From Lineus longissimus (taxonomy: Eukaryota > Nemertea > Pilidiophora > Heteronemertea > Lineidae): a stretch of 64,000 nucleotides of DNA. Under the pieces are notes generated by a model that had not been told where the DNA came from, made no database searches, and saw only the letters and a list, made by a program, of their open reading frames with translations. A program made the translations under genes and the position numbers. Where the stretch lies: contig NC_088324.1 in NCBI RefSeq assembly GCF_910592395.1, forward strand, positions 13,914,953-13,978,952. The letters run 5' to 3'. Each line of letters begins with the position of its first letter. Positions within the stretch are counted from its first letter, which is position 1. Shown piece after piece: positions 1 through 12,400 of the stretch.

Positions 1-594
1 TCGCGTTTTTTTAGGGTGAGGCTGGAACTAACAATTCTAGTTGTTTGTTGTAACGACTGGTATGGCATTTTAATCCAGGATGCCCCCTATTACCTCACAC
101 CAACAACATCCCCATCGCATCTCGTTTTTTCCCGCCATTGTCATTTTAAAACGAACAAAGATGGAAAAATATTTAAAGGTACCAGAAGTGTTTGAAACAT
201 GTTGGTTTTTTACGAAAGTCGCTTGATTGGCCACACCATAAACACTTATATAAGTATACTTATAATTGTTAAGTTGGAGCGGGAACCGCCTTGGCCTGTT
301 CGATGTATATTTCTTTATGCCACGAATAGATCGGAACGTCGAGGCCTATGTTGTAAGACCAGGCTTTTGTAAAAGCGTTGATTTTTAAATGTTATACAAT
401 TTAACTTGAAATTTAATTCTATTCTGTGTTATAAAACGACAATTATGCCGACTGTCCACCAGGCCTATACACATAAATAGCGAACACCGAAAGCGCACAG
501 TTCAGGTTCGACTTCCTGCTGGACGGGCTGACGGCGACGCCCTGCTCCAAACTACCCAGTCTTGTGACCCTCCATCCCCACCTGCTCCTCCAAC
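1..594. promoter_or_regulatory. 5' flank of the giant gene
   Basis: No coding sequence is supported here. The stretch should hold the promoter and 5' UTR of the gene starting at 595. A perfect 16-base palindrome, TATAAGTATACTTATA, lies at 249-264, about 330 bases before the start codon. It contains TATA-like words but is too far upstream to be a TATA box unless the 5' UTR is long or split. A minus-strand open frame covering 443-874 is treated as chance because it runs across the plus-strand signal-peptide exon. Confidence 0.4.
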
Positions 595-3419
595 ATGAAG
601 ATCCTCCACATAGCCAACCCTCTATCATGTTTTTGCGTGCTAATCGCCCTGCTTCTGGTAGATCATTCGGCCGTCGGGTTCGCCTTCGCTGGTGGTTTGA
701 TGAATCAAATTGCCGCACAGATAGCGAATCAGATAGCTGCCGCCACAAAGGTAGTTGTTGCTTTCTCAGGGAAGACTTCTGTCGTTGATAGAAACGGGTG
801 AGTGCGTTACAATATTTTGTCATGAAATTCAAAGAAAGTGTGGATAGGACTAGAAACAACAGGTGATTGATCATGATATGCAGTGGATGCTACATTGTAT
901 GAATAAAGGCAAGTAAATGCCTTTACTTAAGGATTGCCCATACGCATGCACCATTTTGGTTAGAACTCTAAATCCTAAAGCAATTAATCTCCTTCAAAAT
1001 GAAGTGAAAGCCAATTCAAAACATAAGAGTCCGTTCTCTGAAAGACGAAGAAGACTCCGACCCTTGGAATTGGCATTCCCTTCAGTTTGAAGGAGTTCGA
1101 ATTTCTTTGGGATTTCAAATTCTGGCCAAAAATGTGGTTTCTATTGCCAAACCTTAAAACTTCAGGTACATTTATACTAAGCCTTTCTGTACACTACCGA
1201 GGTAAGAGCATTTACAAGACTTTATTCATATCACCGAATGTGTCTTCATGCCTGCCGAATAAGTTCGAGAAATGCCTAACTCCAAATAAAGCCTATATAA
1301 GGCATTAGCTTGCTCCTCTTTGATTTTGAGACTAGAACTTTTGATGAAATTATCATTTCAGAGCGTATGTCTGTCCGGTCAAAACCTACTATAAAGAAAA
1401 ATATGACTCAAATCCCTGTTGGGAGTGGGACGGCTACTGCACTGCATATAGGTAAGCAAAGAAAATCCCGCGTCCGGTCAGTCGCCAGCGAAATATTGAT
1501 TTCGGGGACGAAATGGCGAGAACTTTAGAAATCATGTCGACTCGAATCGCACCTTTTGAGACTTTTTAAAAACCTTTCACATATTGTCAATCAAAATAAC
1601 CTTGACGACATTCAAACATTTGTGAAAGCGACGCTTCCAGATCAGGAAGTATCTGACAGTGTACATGTAAATTATCAGTTGGAATTGAAAGTCGCTGCGA
1701 CAAAGCCTTGAGCCAGTTAAAAAATATACGATGAATGGATTGTCACGACTTGAGATGAGATTTTCAGTAGATTTCGATATAATCGTCTCTAAAAAGATAT
1801 AATTCAGGAGTTACATGTACATGTACTTGTCCGAATCACAATTGCTTCGCGTATTAAAGTTACGCGCAGAGTAGCGTGCAAGTTACGTATGCGTACGTGT
1901 ATGGTAGCACGTACGTGTATCACTTACATGTCTTGCGCGCAACAGCGCGAATGACTGCATATATATCATCACTTTACAGGAAACGGAGCCGAACTAAATA
2001 CAATTGTTGCTCTGGATGGGTCAGCAATAACGGGAAGCAATGCAACGTTCGTAAGTAGTCACACGCGTTCTTTGATTAGCACAGTGCTTGGCAAGGCAGA
2101 ATTTCTCTTCCTGCCTCGAGACGAGGCCTGTTGAAAGTGACCCAGATGAAAATCTAGCAATTTGATAACACCATGAGTCTGTATCGAGCACTGTTCAGTG
2201 CAGTACTGTAACCCGAGCATATGTATCAAAGTCCTGTTGCAGCTTTTTTGTGTTAAAGAGCCATCTGTCGGTCGGTTGGAGGACTTCTATCACCCGGATA
2301 AGCTGTTAGCGAGTTTGCCATTCACATGTACCTTTAAGGTAGCATTATGCATTTTTAGCTATTTGCAATAACAAGCCCGCAGATGCCAATCCGAGCCCGT
2401 GCAGTAAGAATGTTGCGGCTAATCAGATTATTGTCAACGGGAGGAGCGTGACCGCGAGTGGAGGGAGGTGTTACTACCCAAATGGGTGTAGCAGCTGCAA
2501 CACGGGTTTCTACCCAAGTGGATCGTACTGCGAACGTAAGTATTCATACGGCAGAATCTTGAGCTATGGGTATACCTTTATGGTATCACTTGAATCAGGC
2601 TTATCATGAAAAGAAAGTCAAGTTATCATTGGCGCTTAGCACGGCTGTTGAGTGACGAGTCCCTTTGAAGTTTCCAGGTCGTGCAAAGTGTGTCCTGCGG
2701 AAAAAGATCAGCGGCATGTGGTATTGCTTCACTGCTGTAATATTAAGTGAGAAACGGAGACACCGGAAAAACCTCTACGCTAAACTCGACCCACTCTGTC
2801 ATCAGTGATCAGACTTCACCCAACACCAGCCGCGTGATGATGTCAACCTAATTTCCATCAAAGTCCTTTCCATTTCTTCCCATTTCAGTTTGCCGTCAAA
2901 TCGGAAACTGCGACATAGAAACGTGCACTTCGGGATCTGCCAGCAGATGCGCGAGGTGTGCTTCCGACCATGGAGCCTGTCTCGGTTGCACAGCTTACAG
3001 AAACCTTGGAAGCGAATGTCGACGTACGTATTTTAACCTGATTTCGAAAGAAGGTGGCGCGGATCATTGTATACATGTAGTTTATGGCATTCCCGCAGTT
3101 TATACTATATTTTACGTGTACTACATGTGCAAAGACATCCAATTGAAATAGTTGACCCCACTCACGATTTTTTTTCTGTAACTATATACATTTCATTTCG
3201 ATACTCAAGAACAGCTGCCTTTAATCTGTCATGAAGTGAGTTTTTTCAATCCTATTTCAGAGCGATGTTCATGGAAATCCGACTCCACTCCATGCTGGCC
3301 TGGTACCTGCGGCTCGGCCTCGGATATGCTTAGGACCAGCTGCCGGTGTCACCAAGACTTCGAGGATACGAAATGCTTTGGAAGCTCGTGCGGGAGTACC
3401 ACATACAAATGCCGCAAAA
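595..3419 (+). other. Exons 1-6: signal peptide and EMI-like cysteine-rich head
   Basis: Exons: 595-797, 1362-1451, 1980-2050, 2359-2535, 2889-3023, 3261-3419. Exon 1 opens with MKILHIANPLSCFCVLIALL, a clear signal peptide. Exons 2-3 carry the spacing of an EMI domain: an aromatic/lysine stretch, NPCWEWDGYC, then YNCCSGW and a closing QC; the CC-x-GW is the family hallmark. Exon 4 has GGRCYYPNGCSSCNTGFYPS, and exon 5 has CARC...CLGC pairs like furin-like or laminin-EGF-type modules. Exon 6 is a further Cys-rich unit (CSW...CWPGTCG...CRCHQDF...CFG). This layout is typical of the extracellular heads of EMI/EGF proteins. The exact module names for exons 4-6 are inferred. Confidence 0.75.
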
Positions 3420-6400
3420 GTAAATATTTTGAGTGACTCGCCTAGCAATGCATTGATTGGAGCCAAAATAAACCATGCTGTTTTTGGCTGTATGAAACAT
3501 ACCATGCACTATGTTTCCTGCTTAGCAGAGATGTTTGTGAACACCACCCAGCATGATTAACCTGGTCGCCGCCAGGCTTGGACCATCTCGCTGCCAGTCA
3601 CCTGATTGCACCATGTTGTCAACAGGCATGTATTGTGCTGCCTGTCGTAATTTGCCTCGCCAGTTTGAAACTGATAACTTCTTTGTTTCTTGCTTCCAGT
3701 CAAGACTTATCCGATGATCAACGCACCATCCGTAAAGCTGCTTGACAGGTCGAACGGCGCCACACAAAAACAGAACGACCCAAATGACAACGGGGTACAA
3801 ACCATTTACACCAATGGCAATAATATTCGCTACCTCAGCGTGCAGTACACGACCGAGTGGAAACCGAGCGCTTCCTTTCCGACGAGGCCCGCCTTCATCA
3901 CAGACTTCACCACCGGGATCTCATCGTCGAAGGTGGCGGTACAGTACATCTCTAGCGGAGGTGCGTCACGGTTGTATTAACGATTTATTGAAAGATATAC
4001 ATCGGCCTCCTGTAAACCCCCTAATGTTCATATCACATTATTTTTTGGATTTGCGAATCGTTTTATGTCCTCAGTAAGATCAAAGTATACATTCGGTATT
4101 TTTGAAATGGTTCTTTCATCGGCAGGCTCCAAGAGCCATGCTTCAAGTGTTCTTCCTCTCCATCTTCTTCTTTTCCTTTCCTTGCTGTCGTCTGTCAGAA
4201 TTCGTCCTGGCCACCGTAAAGATTCTTCGATTGCATGTTCCGGATGGCCATAACTCCTTTTTCAGGACTGCCTGTTGTCATTTTATCAGGATGTGGCCCG
4301 GTTGACTCGGTGTTGCATTTGCCACGCAAAAGAATAAGTTATTGTCCTCTCTTACAGGAAGTGCCCGGGTGTTAACATGTACTGGTGGCGGTATTAAACA
4401 GGGACTAGTCCGCTGTGATGTCGAGTTAGATGTCATGCAAGTCACTGCAAATCAAGCCATCGGAGATCGGGCAATGTAAGTATTCCTTTCCGAAAATGTA
4501 AATATTTCCCCGAATCGCGGCAGATTTGTGTGCTGTATAAGAGAAAAGGAATCCCCTACGTCATGTTCTGTCGAGGCACATACCATTATGATCACAGTTG
4601 CCTCGGTGTTGCTGCATATAGATTTCGGATTGTTTGTATACGTATATATATTTCCGTTCACCCTAAATTGGTTGTTCGAAGATAAAGTCATGCAAGAATT
4701 AAGGAATATTAAATATGTTCATTACCCAGTTTTGAAGACAATAGATTATTGCTGGCATAGGCCCTGACCGACCAAAAATTCGCAAAGAGCTGAACCTTGT
4801 GTGAAATAAAAATTCGCTCTATTTCACACAAGGTTCAAATCGCCACACCCTGTCTATGAGAAGCGACTTAATCTCAAATTTGACATGAAAGCCTTGGTGG
4901 TTGAACGGTTAGAATGCTGGACTTTCGATCTGGTGGTCACGGGTTCGACTCCTCATGATTCCACTACATTTTTCATTTTTCTCTTCATTTTGTTGTTATC
5001 TATTCCTTCATGTACATGTACATATATTACTATTTTCATTATTATTATTATTAATATCATTATCATTATCATAATTGTCTTGAACAACACCCCTGAACCC
5101 GAACTTTATAAACTCCAGACCATCTCAACATAACCGTTTCTTGCCCAATTTAAACAGCGTTTTCCATCTACGAGCAATCGACTTTAACGTCTTGCAAGCG
5201 TCATACGTATGTGATCTCAGATTTCTTGGAAATTTTTCATCGCGTTCATTCCGACTTGTTTCAGTTTGCAAGTGAAAATACACTCCTCAAATGGTGCTCG
5301 GTTAACCCTTAAGGATATGGATACCAACGCGCAAGCACCCGTGCACGGATGGAGTGGTTACTATGACTACAAGACCAATACTAGAACTGTTTTATTCAAA
5401 TTTGACCAATATCCCCCCTATTGTAATGCTGGCACGTATAAATGTCTCCGAGTCGACGATGATCATATAACAGGGGTGAGTCAGTTTATTTCCTGAAATA
5501 TAATCTTTGACCTCGAATTCCTCGTATTTCTTCAAACTCATTAATGAACCCTTTCAGGGCGAAATATTTTTAGGGGGTGTACCCCCCCCCCCCCCCCCCA
5601 TGTGGAATAGTTTTTTTTAAATTTAGTGAATTTCAGCTATTCCACCTTTAGAAGGAAACAAACTCAATATTTCTGCAAGAAACTTTCAATAACAAAAGAA
5701 AAAGTAGAATTATTGTAGAATTTATAAAAAATATAAGCTAAGTGTTAAAATGTAATTCTTTGTTTACTAGTGATTCAACTCATATCAGTCATTTGCAAAT
5801 AAACATTCTCCTACCTAGTATTTTGGGCAATTTTTTGGTTGAAAAACTGAACCGAGCTTAACATGACGGCCATTACTATTGTATAGATGTCTGCATTGCT
5901 CAACACTACTTTCCCAATAGTTAGGAGTAATGCTGTGGATAGCAGACGACAATGAAGTTGCCATGGTGACAGATCGCTGTCCGGCGGTTTGCGCTTATTG
6001 GGTCAACTGAATAGGCCCGCTGAGTAGCGGGATGCGAAATTTTTTTCTGCAGGATACTTCTGCCACAGTGTACATCTGACAGCCAATCACAATTGGCGCG
6101 ATCTTTGACGTCACACTGTTTATTTATGCATGATAATGCAAATACAATGGACGATACCGAGTCGCATGCCGAGTGCCACTTCAACTGTGAATGTGACAAT
6201 AGTTCATTGTCTGACCCCAATTATGCTCAGCTCAAGGTTTGTGTCGTAGTGTTTAGGAATGAATTGCACAGATTCATTGTAAAATTGATGATATTATGCG
6301 TACAAAAGAGGCATCAGCTGATCTGATCGCTACATTGCAGTGCATGCATTGATTTGTGAAATTTTAAGGGGCAGTGACACTGACAGTGTTGCCAATGTTG

Positions 6401-9400
6401 ATAATTATTAAAGGGACAGTGTATCCGATGTCTGCTGTTGATTTTGGTAGTTTGAACATTGTTGAAGGGCCATTGTATAAAACACATTTTGACAAGCAAA
6501 CAAAATAAATTGAATGGTGGCGCCACCTATGCATATACAGCAGAACTAGTTACACGGTTGACAGATAAACATTCAACCTCGGCTATTTTGCCGAGCACAG
6601 TGCGCCTTTAACAGACAAGTCCAATAAATACAGTCCACTCGACAATGAAAATACATGTTAAGATACTGCAAATAAATATATTTTAGCTAATATACTCCTC
6701 TAACCATTTGCTAACTTGTTCTTTCCAAGATTATCAGAACACGTGGCATTGTTGACATTATTGCGCCATGTGGAAAGATGATGTCAACAAAGACACGTGC
6801 TTGCCTTGAATTCTGATTGGCTGTCAGATGTACACTATGGCAGAAGTATCCTGCAGAAAAAAATTTCGCTAGCGGCATGCGTACTGAAAGAGTTACAAGG
6901 AAAATCCCATACTCCCAGATACGATTTTTACAACCTTATTGTACTCCAGACAAGGGCCACCTTTCGCATAAGATGGACAAGCGCCGATTGGAGGGACGAC
7001 TTTTCTGGAATCGACAAGGCCGAGATAAAGATAATGAATATGATAAAGACTGGCAACCAGGTCAAGGAATACTCGCATATTCAGTCGAGAGACGTAAGCC
7101 CATCTGCACAATATGACTATGTAAGTATGTGTCACTCTACCATTGGAGCCACTAGCAAAGGTGAAGCTACATCTTGCATTGCATGCGCTGACGAAAAGAA
7201 GGGTGTCCCCTTCGGTTCCTATACAACATCCAGGAGAACCATTTGATTAATAGGAAGTGACTACTTGGCAAGCCCGGCTTACCAAACAGCAACCTTTTCT
7301 TGTCCTGAATGGAGAGCCGAACTCATTAATATTAAAGTAAAGTCTACAGCTCGCCAAACAGGGTAGATTTTTTACCTGTTTGGCAAGCCCGGCTGGCCGA
7401 ACAGGGTGGCTCTTTAGTGCTGTTTGGCAAGCGGCTCTCCAAACAGGATAAAAAAAGATGCCTGTTCGGCGAGCGGCTTGCCAAATAGACCCGGCCTTGA
7501 TAATGATAAATTTCAATGTTGAGTCTTAAAATGCACTTTGCCTGCTCCAGGGGTGAACATTGATAACCGAGAAACAATATACTATGTATTATCGTCAAAG
7601 GCTTTTTCAAGGCCATCATTTGTTCTCCTCTACGCCATAAACCTTAAAATCCGTCGGGTTTATAAAAAATATGCTAGACAACAAGATGGGACTTTTTCAG
7701 TAGGGGACCAGGTTTACTTACACACTGGAGCCTTCCATGTTACTCTGCGTGCTTAAACAATCAAAACCACGCTCTCTCATCCTTACCAGTTTACCTCCAC
7801 CACAACCGGAGTCTACTCCATCATCTTCTACATGTACGACAAGGCCGGGAACTACCGCACAGCAAGGAGACTGGTGTTCCACGATGCAGGCACCGCCATC
7901 TCTCTCCAGGGTGGTACAAGCCTGGCAGTGGTTAGAGCGAGCGGCTCCTTCATCACGAGTGTAGCCGGCGGTATCACAGTGCAGTACACCAATCGGTAAG
8001 TATGCGACGCCCAATCAAACTGGAAAACCATCAAAATATGTTCAGTCCGATATACCGTTTATTCCTAGGGAGGTTGAGAACAGCGACTAATCAGGAATCC
8101 GTATACGTATACGGATACAGCATCATATCGACTTCAAAGCCAATAACATTGGTCGCCACGAATCCATTTTCGTTTCACTGGCATTTTTCGTCAATCCGCA
8201 GGTACATCAACCAGGGCCTCGTAACCGGTGGCTGGCTCAATCAAGTTCAAGATTTTCCCGGCGTCATAAATGCCTATGATGACTTGGACCAAGGCCTTAG
8301 AACAAAGAATGCTGTGAACAATCTTAATGGTAAGTCTCCAATGGAAAATATCTTTTCACCTTTTTGGAAGGGGCTCGGAGGAGATAAAATGTTTAATGTA
8401 ATTCAATGTCTATTTCTTGGATGGCTTGCGATTTTAAAACTCTTGGGTGCTTAAATTGAAGGATGGAAATCATCCTTTATAAAAACTATGATATTTCTCC
8501 GAAGTCCTCTATTTATTCAATGTGGAAAACTTTGCCCGTGTACGCTCACAAAAGCAAACCGAGAAGAGAGCTCTCAAAATTATCTTCTGTTACCTGAAAT
8601 ATTGAGTTGAGCGTCACCTACATTATCAGCTCTATAAAAAACATAGGGCTGTAATATAAGCAAGTAGGAGGAAACCAGAGACCACGGGGAAACCTATGCT
8701 GTCGAAGAGAATCGCTCGCTCGCTTACAGGAGTATGCTGTAATCTTCCGTTATGTATTGGACACAATTGTCATTGTCTTTTTCTAGGGATCACCAAATTC
8801 GAAGTGGGTTATCAGATATTCAAGGGGGCGAATCCCGACCCTCGAGGCTCAGGAATACGTTACAGGCGGGAAACATTCGTAGATGATACTACTACCAGGA
8901 ACGATTACACCAGTACCTTCAGTACGAAACCACAGGATGGAAGTGCAATGCAGTACGTAAACGTACATTGAACTGACCCGTTTCTAAAAGCAAAATTTGA
9001 TTTGAGCTTACTGAAAATGCCCATTTCCTTACAAGAAATGGCCATTTTGTTAGTTCATACTTACCTATGGAACACTTTTGCATGTTACTCCATTTGGGCT
9101 CAAACACAAGAGTATCCCTTTAATTTTCCAAAGGGAGAACTGAGTTAACAGCTCGGCCGCCAGGCGGCGCCCTGACCGATCCCGCGAGACCGCGCCGATC
9201 TCATGCCGCCATATTCAGTCTTTACTCTTGTGCTTCTACGAAGAGCTTTCTGATTGGTTAACTCCAAATGAGCACGCAGGGCATACAGATTCCGGCACTG
9301 TTGAGTGGACAATACCACCGGGAAAGATGCTGTGGTTGGCTCACGTGAAAAAAACGGCGTGGTGAAATTCACCTCCATAGACATCTTTTCATTCCACAAT

Positions 9401-12400
9401 TCGTTCATGTAACCACTACTATCTGATCCCTGTCGCAGGGGCGCCATGGCAGCTGCTGCAGCAATGCTTCCCAAAGTAGATAGGTTTTCAGACTTTGCGA
9501 GAAGTTAAGATGGTGCTGTGAGGCCGGTGCTCGCTTTGAAAAACAGATTTATGCCATTACTACTTCTTTCAGAGTGTTCGTGCGTGCGACGGATTACGCG
9601 GATCACCAGTACACCGAGAGCGTCACCATCCAGGTGGACACCTCTCCTCCGGTCATCAGAAACCTCGGCCTTGTCCGCGACGGGAAGACCGGCCTCGCCA
9701 TCCACAACATGGAAGAGTTCACTGAGATGACGTGAGTCCACGAGTCATGCTCTAATTTCTAGTTTGAGATAGGGGTATGGGGTCGGGTGGAACCTCGCCT
9801 CTCCTCTAAAACGTGTTACTCATGCTAACGGTTACTCTGGAATCGGGCATGTTTAGATTTATGATCATTGCTTTTTAGGGTTTGAGTGACAGGTCTATTG
9901 CTTTTTTAGGTTTGAGTGGCAGGTGTTCGACCAGCACAGCGGTCTGAAGTCAGTAACATGGGTTCTCTACGACAACTACACGACCATAATCACCTACGGT
10001 ACTCAGAGTATTGGCAACAACATGTATAGCGTAAGTACAGAGTTGTTTATAATCAAAAGTTTAATGAGTGCCATCGCGAACTTGTGTACTGAAATTTCAT
10101 TATCTACAAAAACCTACGAATGGACTAAGAGTAAATGAATTAGCACAGGACCCGATGTAACCACAGCGCTTCGTCGTTTGTAATGCTTGCGAAACCAGTC
10201 GATTATCATCAGTACCTCGGAGAGTAACGGCACATGATAGAATCTATTGTGCCCGGACAAAATATCGTAAGACATTTCAAACTTTCACTCCAACAAATAA
10301 GCAATCTTAGGTTACGACTTCTCCTTCTCCATACATGCTCCCCTCTCTTACTACTCTGCTGAGAAACATTATGAAAGCGTTTACTTCGCCATAAGTATGA
10401 TTTTTGTTTGGCCGGGTCTATTTGGCAAGCCGCTCTCCGAACAGGCATCTTTTTTTGTCCTGTTTGGAGAGCCGCTTGCCAAACAGCACTAAAAAAGCCA
10501 CCCTGTTCGGCCAGCCGGGCTTGCCAAACAGGTAAAAAATCTACCCTGTTTGGCGAGCTGGAGACTTTACTTTAAGATTAATGAGTTCGGCTCTCCATTC
10601 AGGACAAGAAAAAGTCGCTGTTTGGTAAGCCGGGCTTGCCAAATAGTCACTTCCTTTTTGTTTTGAATAGGCTGAATCGTGACTTGCGACTTTCTGCTAA
10701 CAATTGTGACATCTTACTTCTCGACTCTCTTCTCTCCAGACACTTGACCAATGCGGCAAACCACAAAGTTGCTATTGTGCGGAGAACCAGCCTGGAGGCG
10801 TCAGTCGTTGCTTCAACATGGACTTCAGTGTAAAACCACAAGTTTCTAGTGGAAATGGGCTGAACGCCGACACCGCTAGTGGCCGCCACGACGCTGAATA
10901 TTTCATTGGTATAGAGGCAGAGAATTGGGCTGGTTTGACGTCGAACTTTGAGATGATGGTATGCTTCAATGGTCTGATAAATAGGAAATGATTGTCACTA
11001 GGGCGAGGTTCATTTTCCGTTTAAGCCGTGATATCAATTAGCCTGCCTCAAATTTGAGATGGTTGGTGCATATGTAGCAAGTTGTTTTAATAATGAGTCT
11101 GGCTTCTTGATCTAGCACCTTGGTAGTACCTACCTATCCGTGGCAAATCTGATCTTCAGAAGAGCAATGCCAAGATGGATCACAATTCAACAAATTCATT
11201 TCAAATTTCAGATCACCATCGATGCGAGTCCTCCCCATGTGGGCATAGTTCACGACGGTCTTGCCTCGGACATCAAGAAGGAGGTAGATTTCCAGCAGAG
11301 CTATTCCTTGGCAGCCCATTGGGATGGTTTCTTAGACAGAGAGAGCGGAGTGAGGTCATATTCCTATGTCTTTGGGACTTCGTGTTTAGATGCTCAAAAC
11401 TTTCCATACACAACGGTAAGTACATAACAGTTAAGTTTCGGCGTAATAAATTGGCCATCGTGTCGACACATTCAATTGTGTGCCTCAGGTGGTAGAGACT
11501 GAGATGTGGCTACAGCAACGATTGATTGACTAAGCCCACCCTTCTACAATCGGTAGCCTCGGCGGACTACAAAACCAAGTGACATTACAAAATGTTTTTA
11601 GATACTATGATCTTTTTCCAGGCTCAATCCCTTACTCATGATCGGCGGGAGGCCACCTGGCGAGCCCCTGGTCCAGGCAGATACTATGTGACGGTGGTGG
11701 CGTACAACGCGGCTTTCAGCCCTTCAGAGCCCGTCTGCAGTGATGGTGTTCTCGTAGACACAACCAGGCCCGTAGTCTCGGAACTTGGCATGAAAAGCAT
11801 CGCCATGAAGGCTGGTCTGATGAAGAAGAGTGAGACCAAAGTTTATTATCTGCAAGAAAACGGGCTTAAGATGAAGATTGATAATCCGTCTACAATGTGC
11901 AGGTATAGTATCTTCGACCAATGACGTGATATAGAGCTGAACTCGTAACCCAATGCTTGGACTAACTAGAACTTTGATTTCAGAGCAGCCCCCGGTAGAA
12001 GCCTTCGTCAACATGATAGCGCAATTTTTGGGCACCTATTGCGGCACCTATTGCGGCACCAAGTAGATGTACCTCTCCATTTCATTGCTTCTTTGGCCAA
12101 AATATCTGACCCGGCAACTGAATTATAGCAACATCTTGCAAAGGAAATACGATCAACATATTGCTGCAAAAAGGCTTTGTAATCTGTTGTGCAAATACCA
12201 AAGCCCGATCGGGAATAAATATACCGATATTTTATTTTACTGCATATGTATTTCTGCATCACGTCCACTGGTTTTAGAAACCGCGAAACCAAAAGCTGAA
12301 AGATGAGTTTACTGTGAAACTTTTCCTTTCAGAACCAAGGCCTTATACTTTCCAGGAGGCACGGATAAATTTTCGTTCGATCGGGAACATGATGGCTCAA

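Larger units (their letters stand above)
3700..5475 (+). other. Exons 7-9: linker region before the repeat array
   Basis: Exons: 3700-3960, 4358-4475, 5265-5475. Together they give about 197 residues (about 279-475) that fit no family I recognise. Exon 7 begins at codon phase 1 after a cttgcttccag acceptor and carries a Ser/Thr-rich stretch. Exon 9 has a Tyr-rich segment (GWSGYYDYK) and two cysteines near its end. The intron after exon 8 contains a perfect hairpin, a tRNA-like sequence and an ATT microsatellite. The intron after exon 9 contains an 835-base inverted-repeat element. Confidence 0.65.

Noticed and set aside
443-874. 143-codon minus-strand open frame
   Set aside because: It runs antisense across the signal-peptide exon, has low-complexity Arg/Ser content and shows no splice or domain support.
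4888-4967. Functional tRNA-Glu gene
   Set aside because: The T-stem and acceptor stem do not pair, so it is called a SINE or pseudogene.
7247-7516. Open frame of about 85-110 codons (containing WQAARRTGIFF) present in most hairpin-element copies
   Set aside because: It is open in both element orientations, lacks domain features and is explained by near-identical young copies with a repetitive palindrome structure. Two copies lose part of it by deletion.
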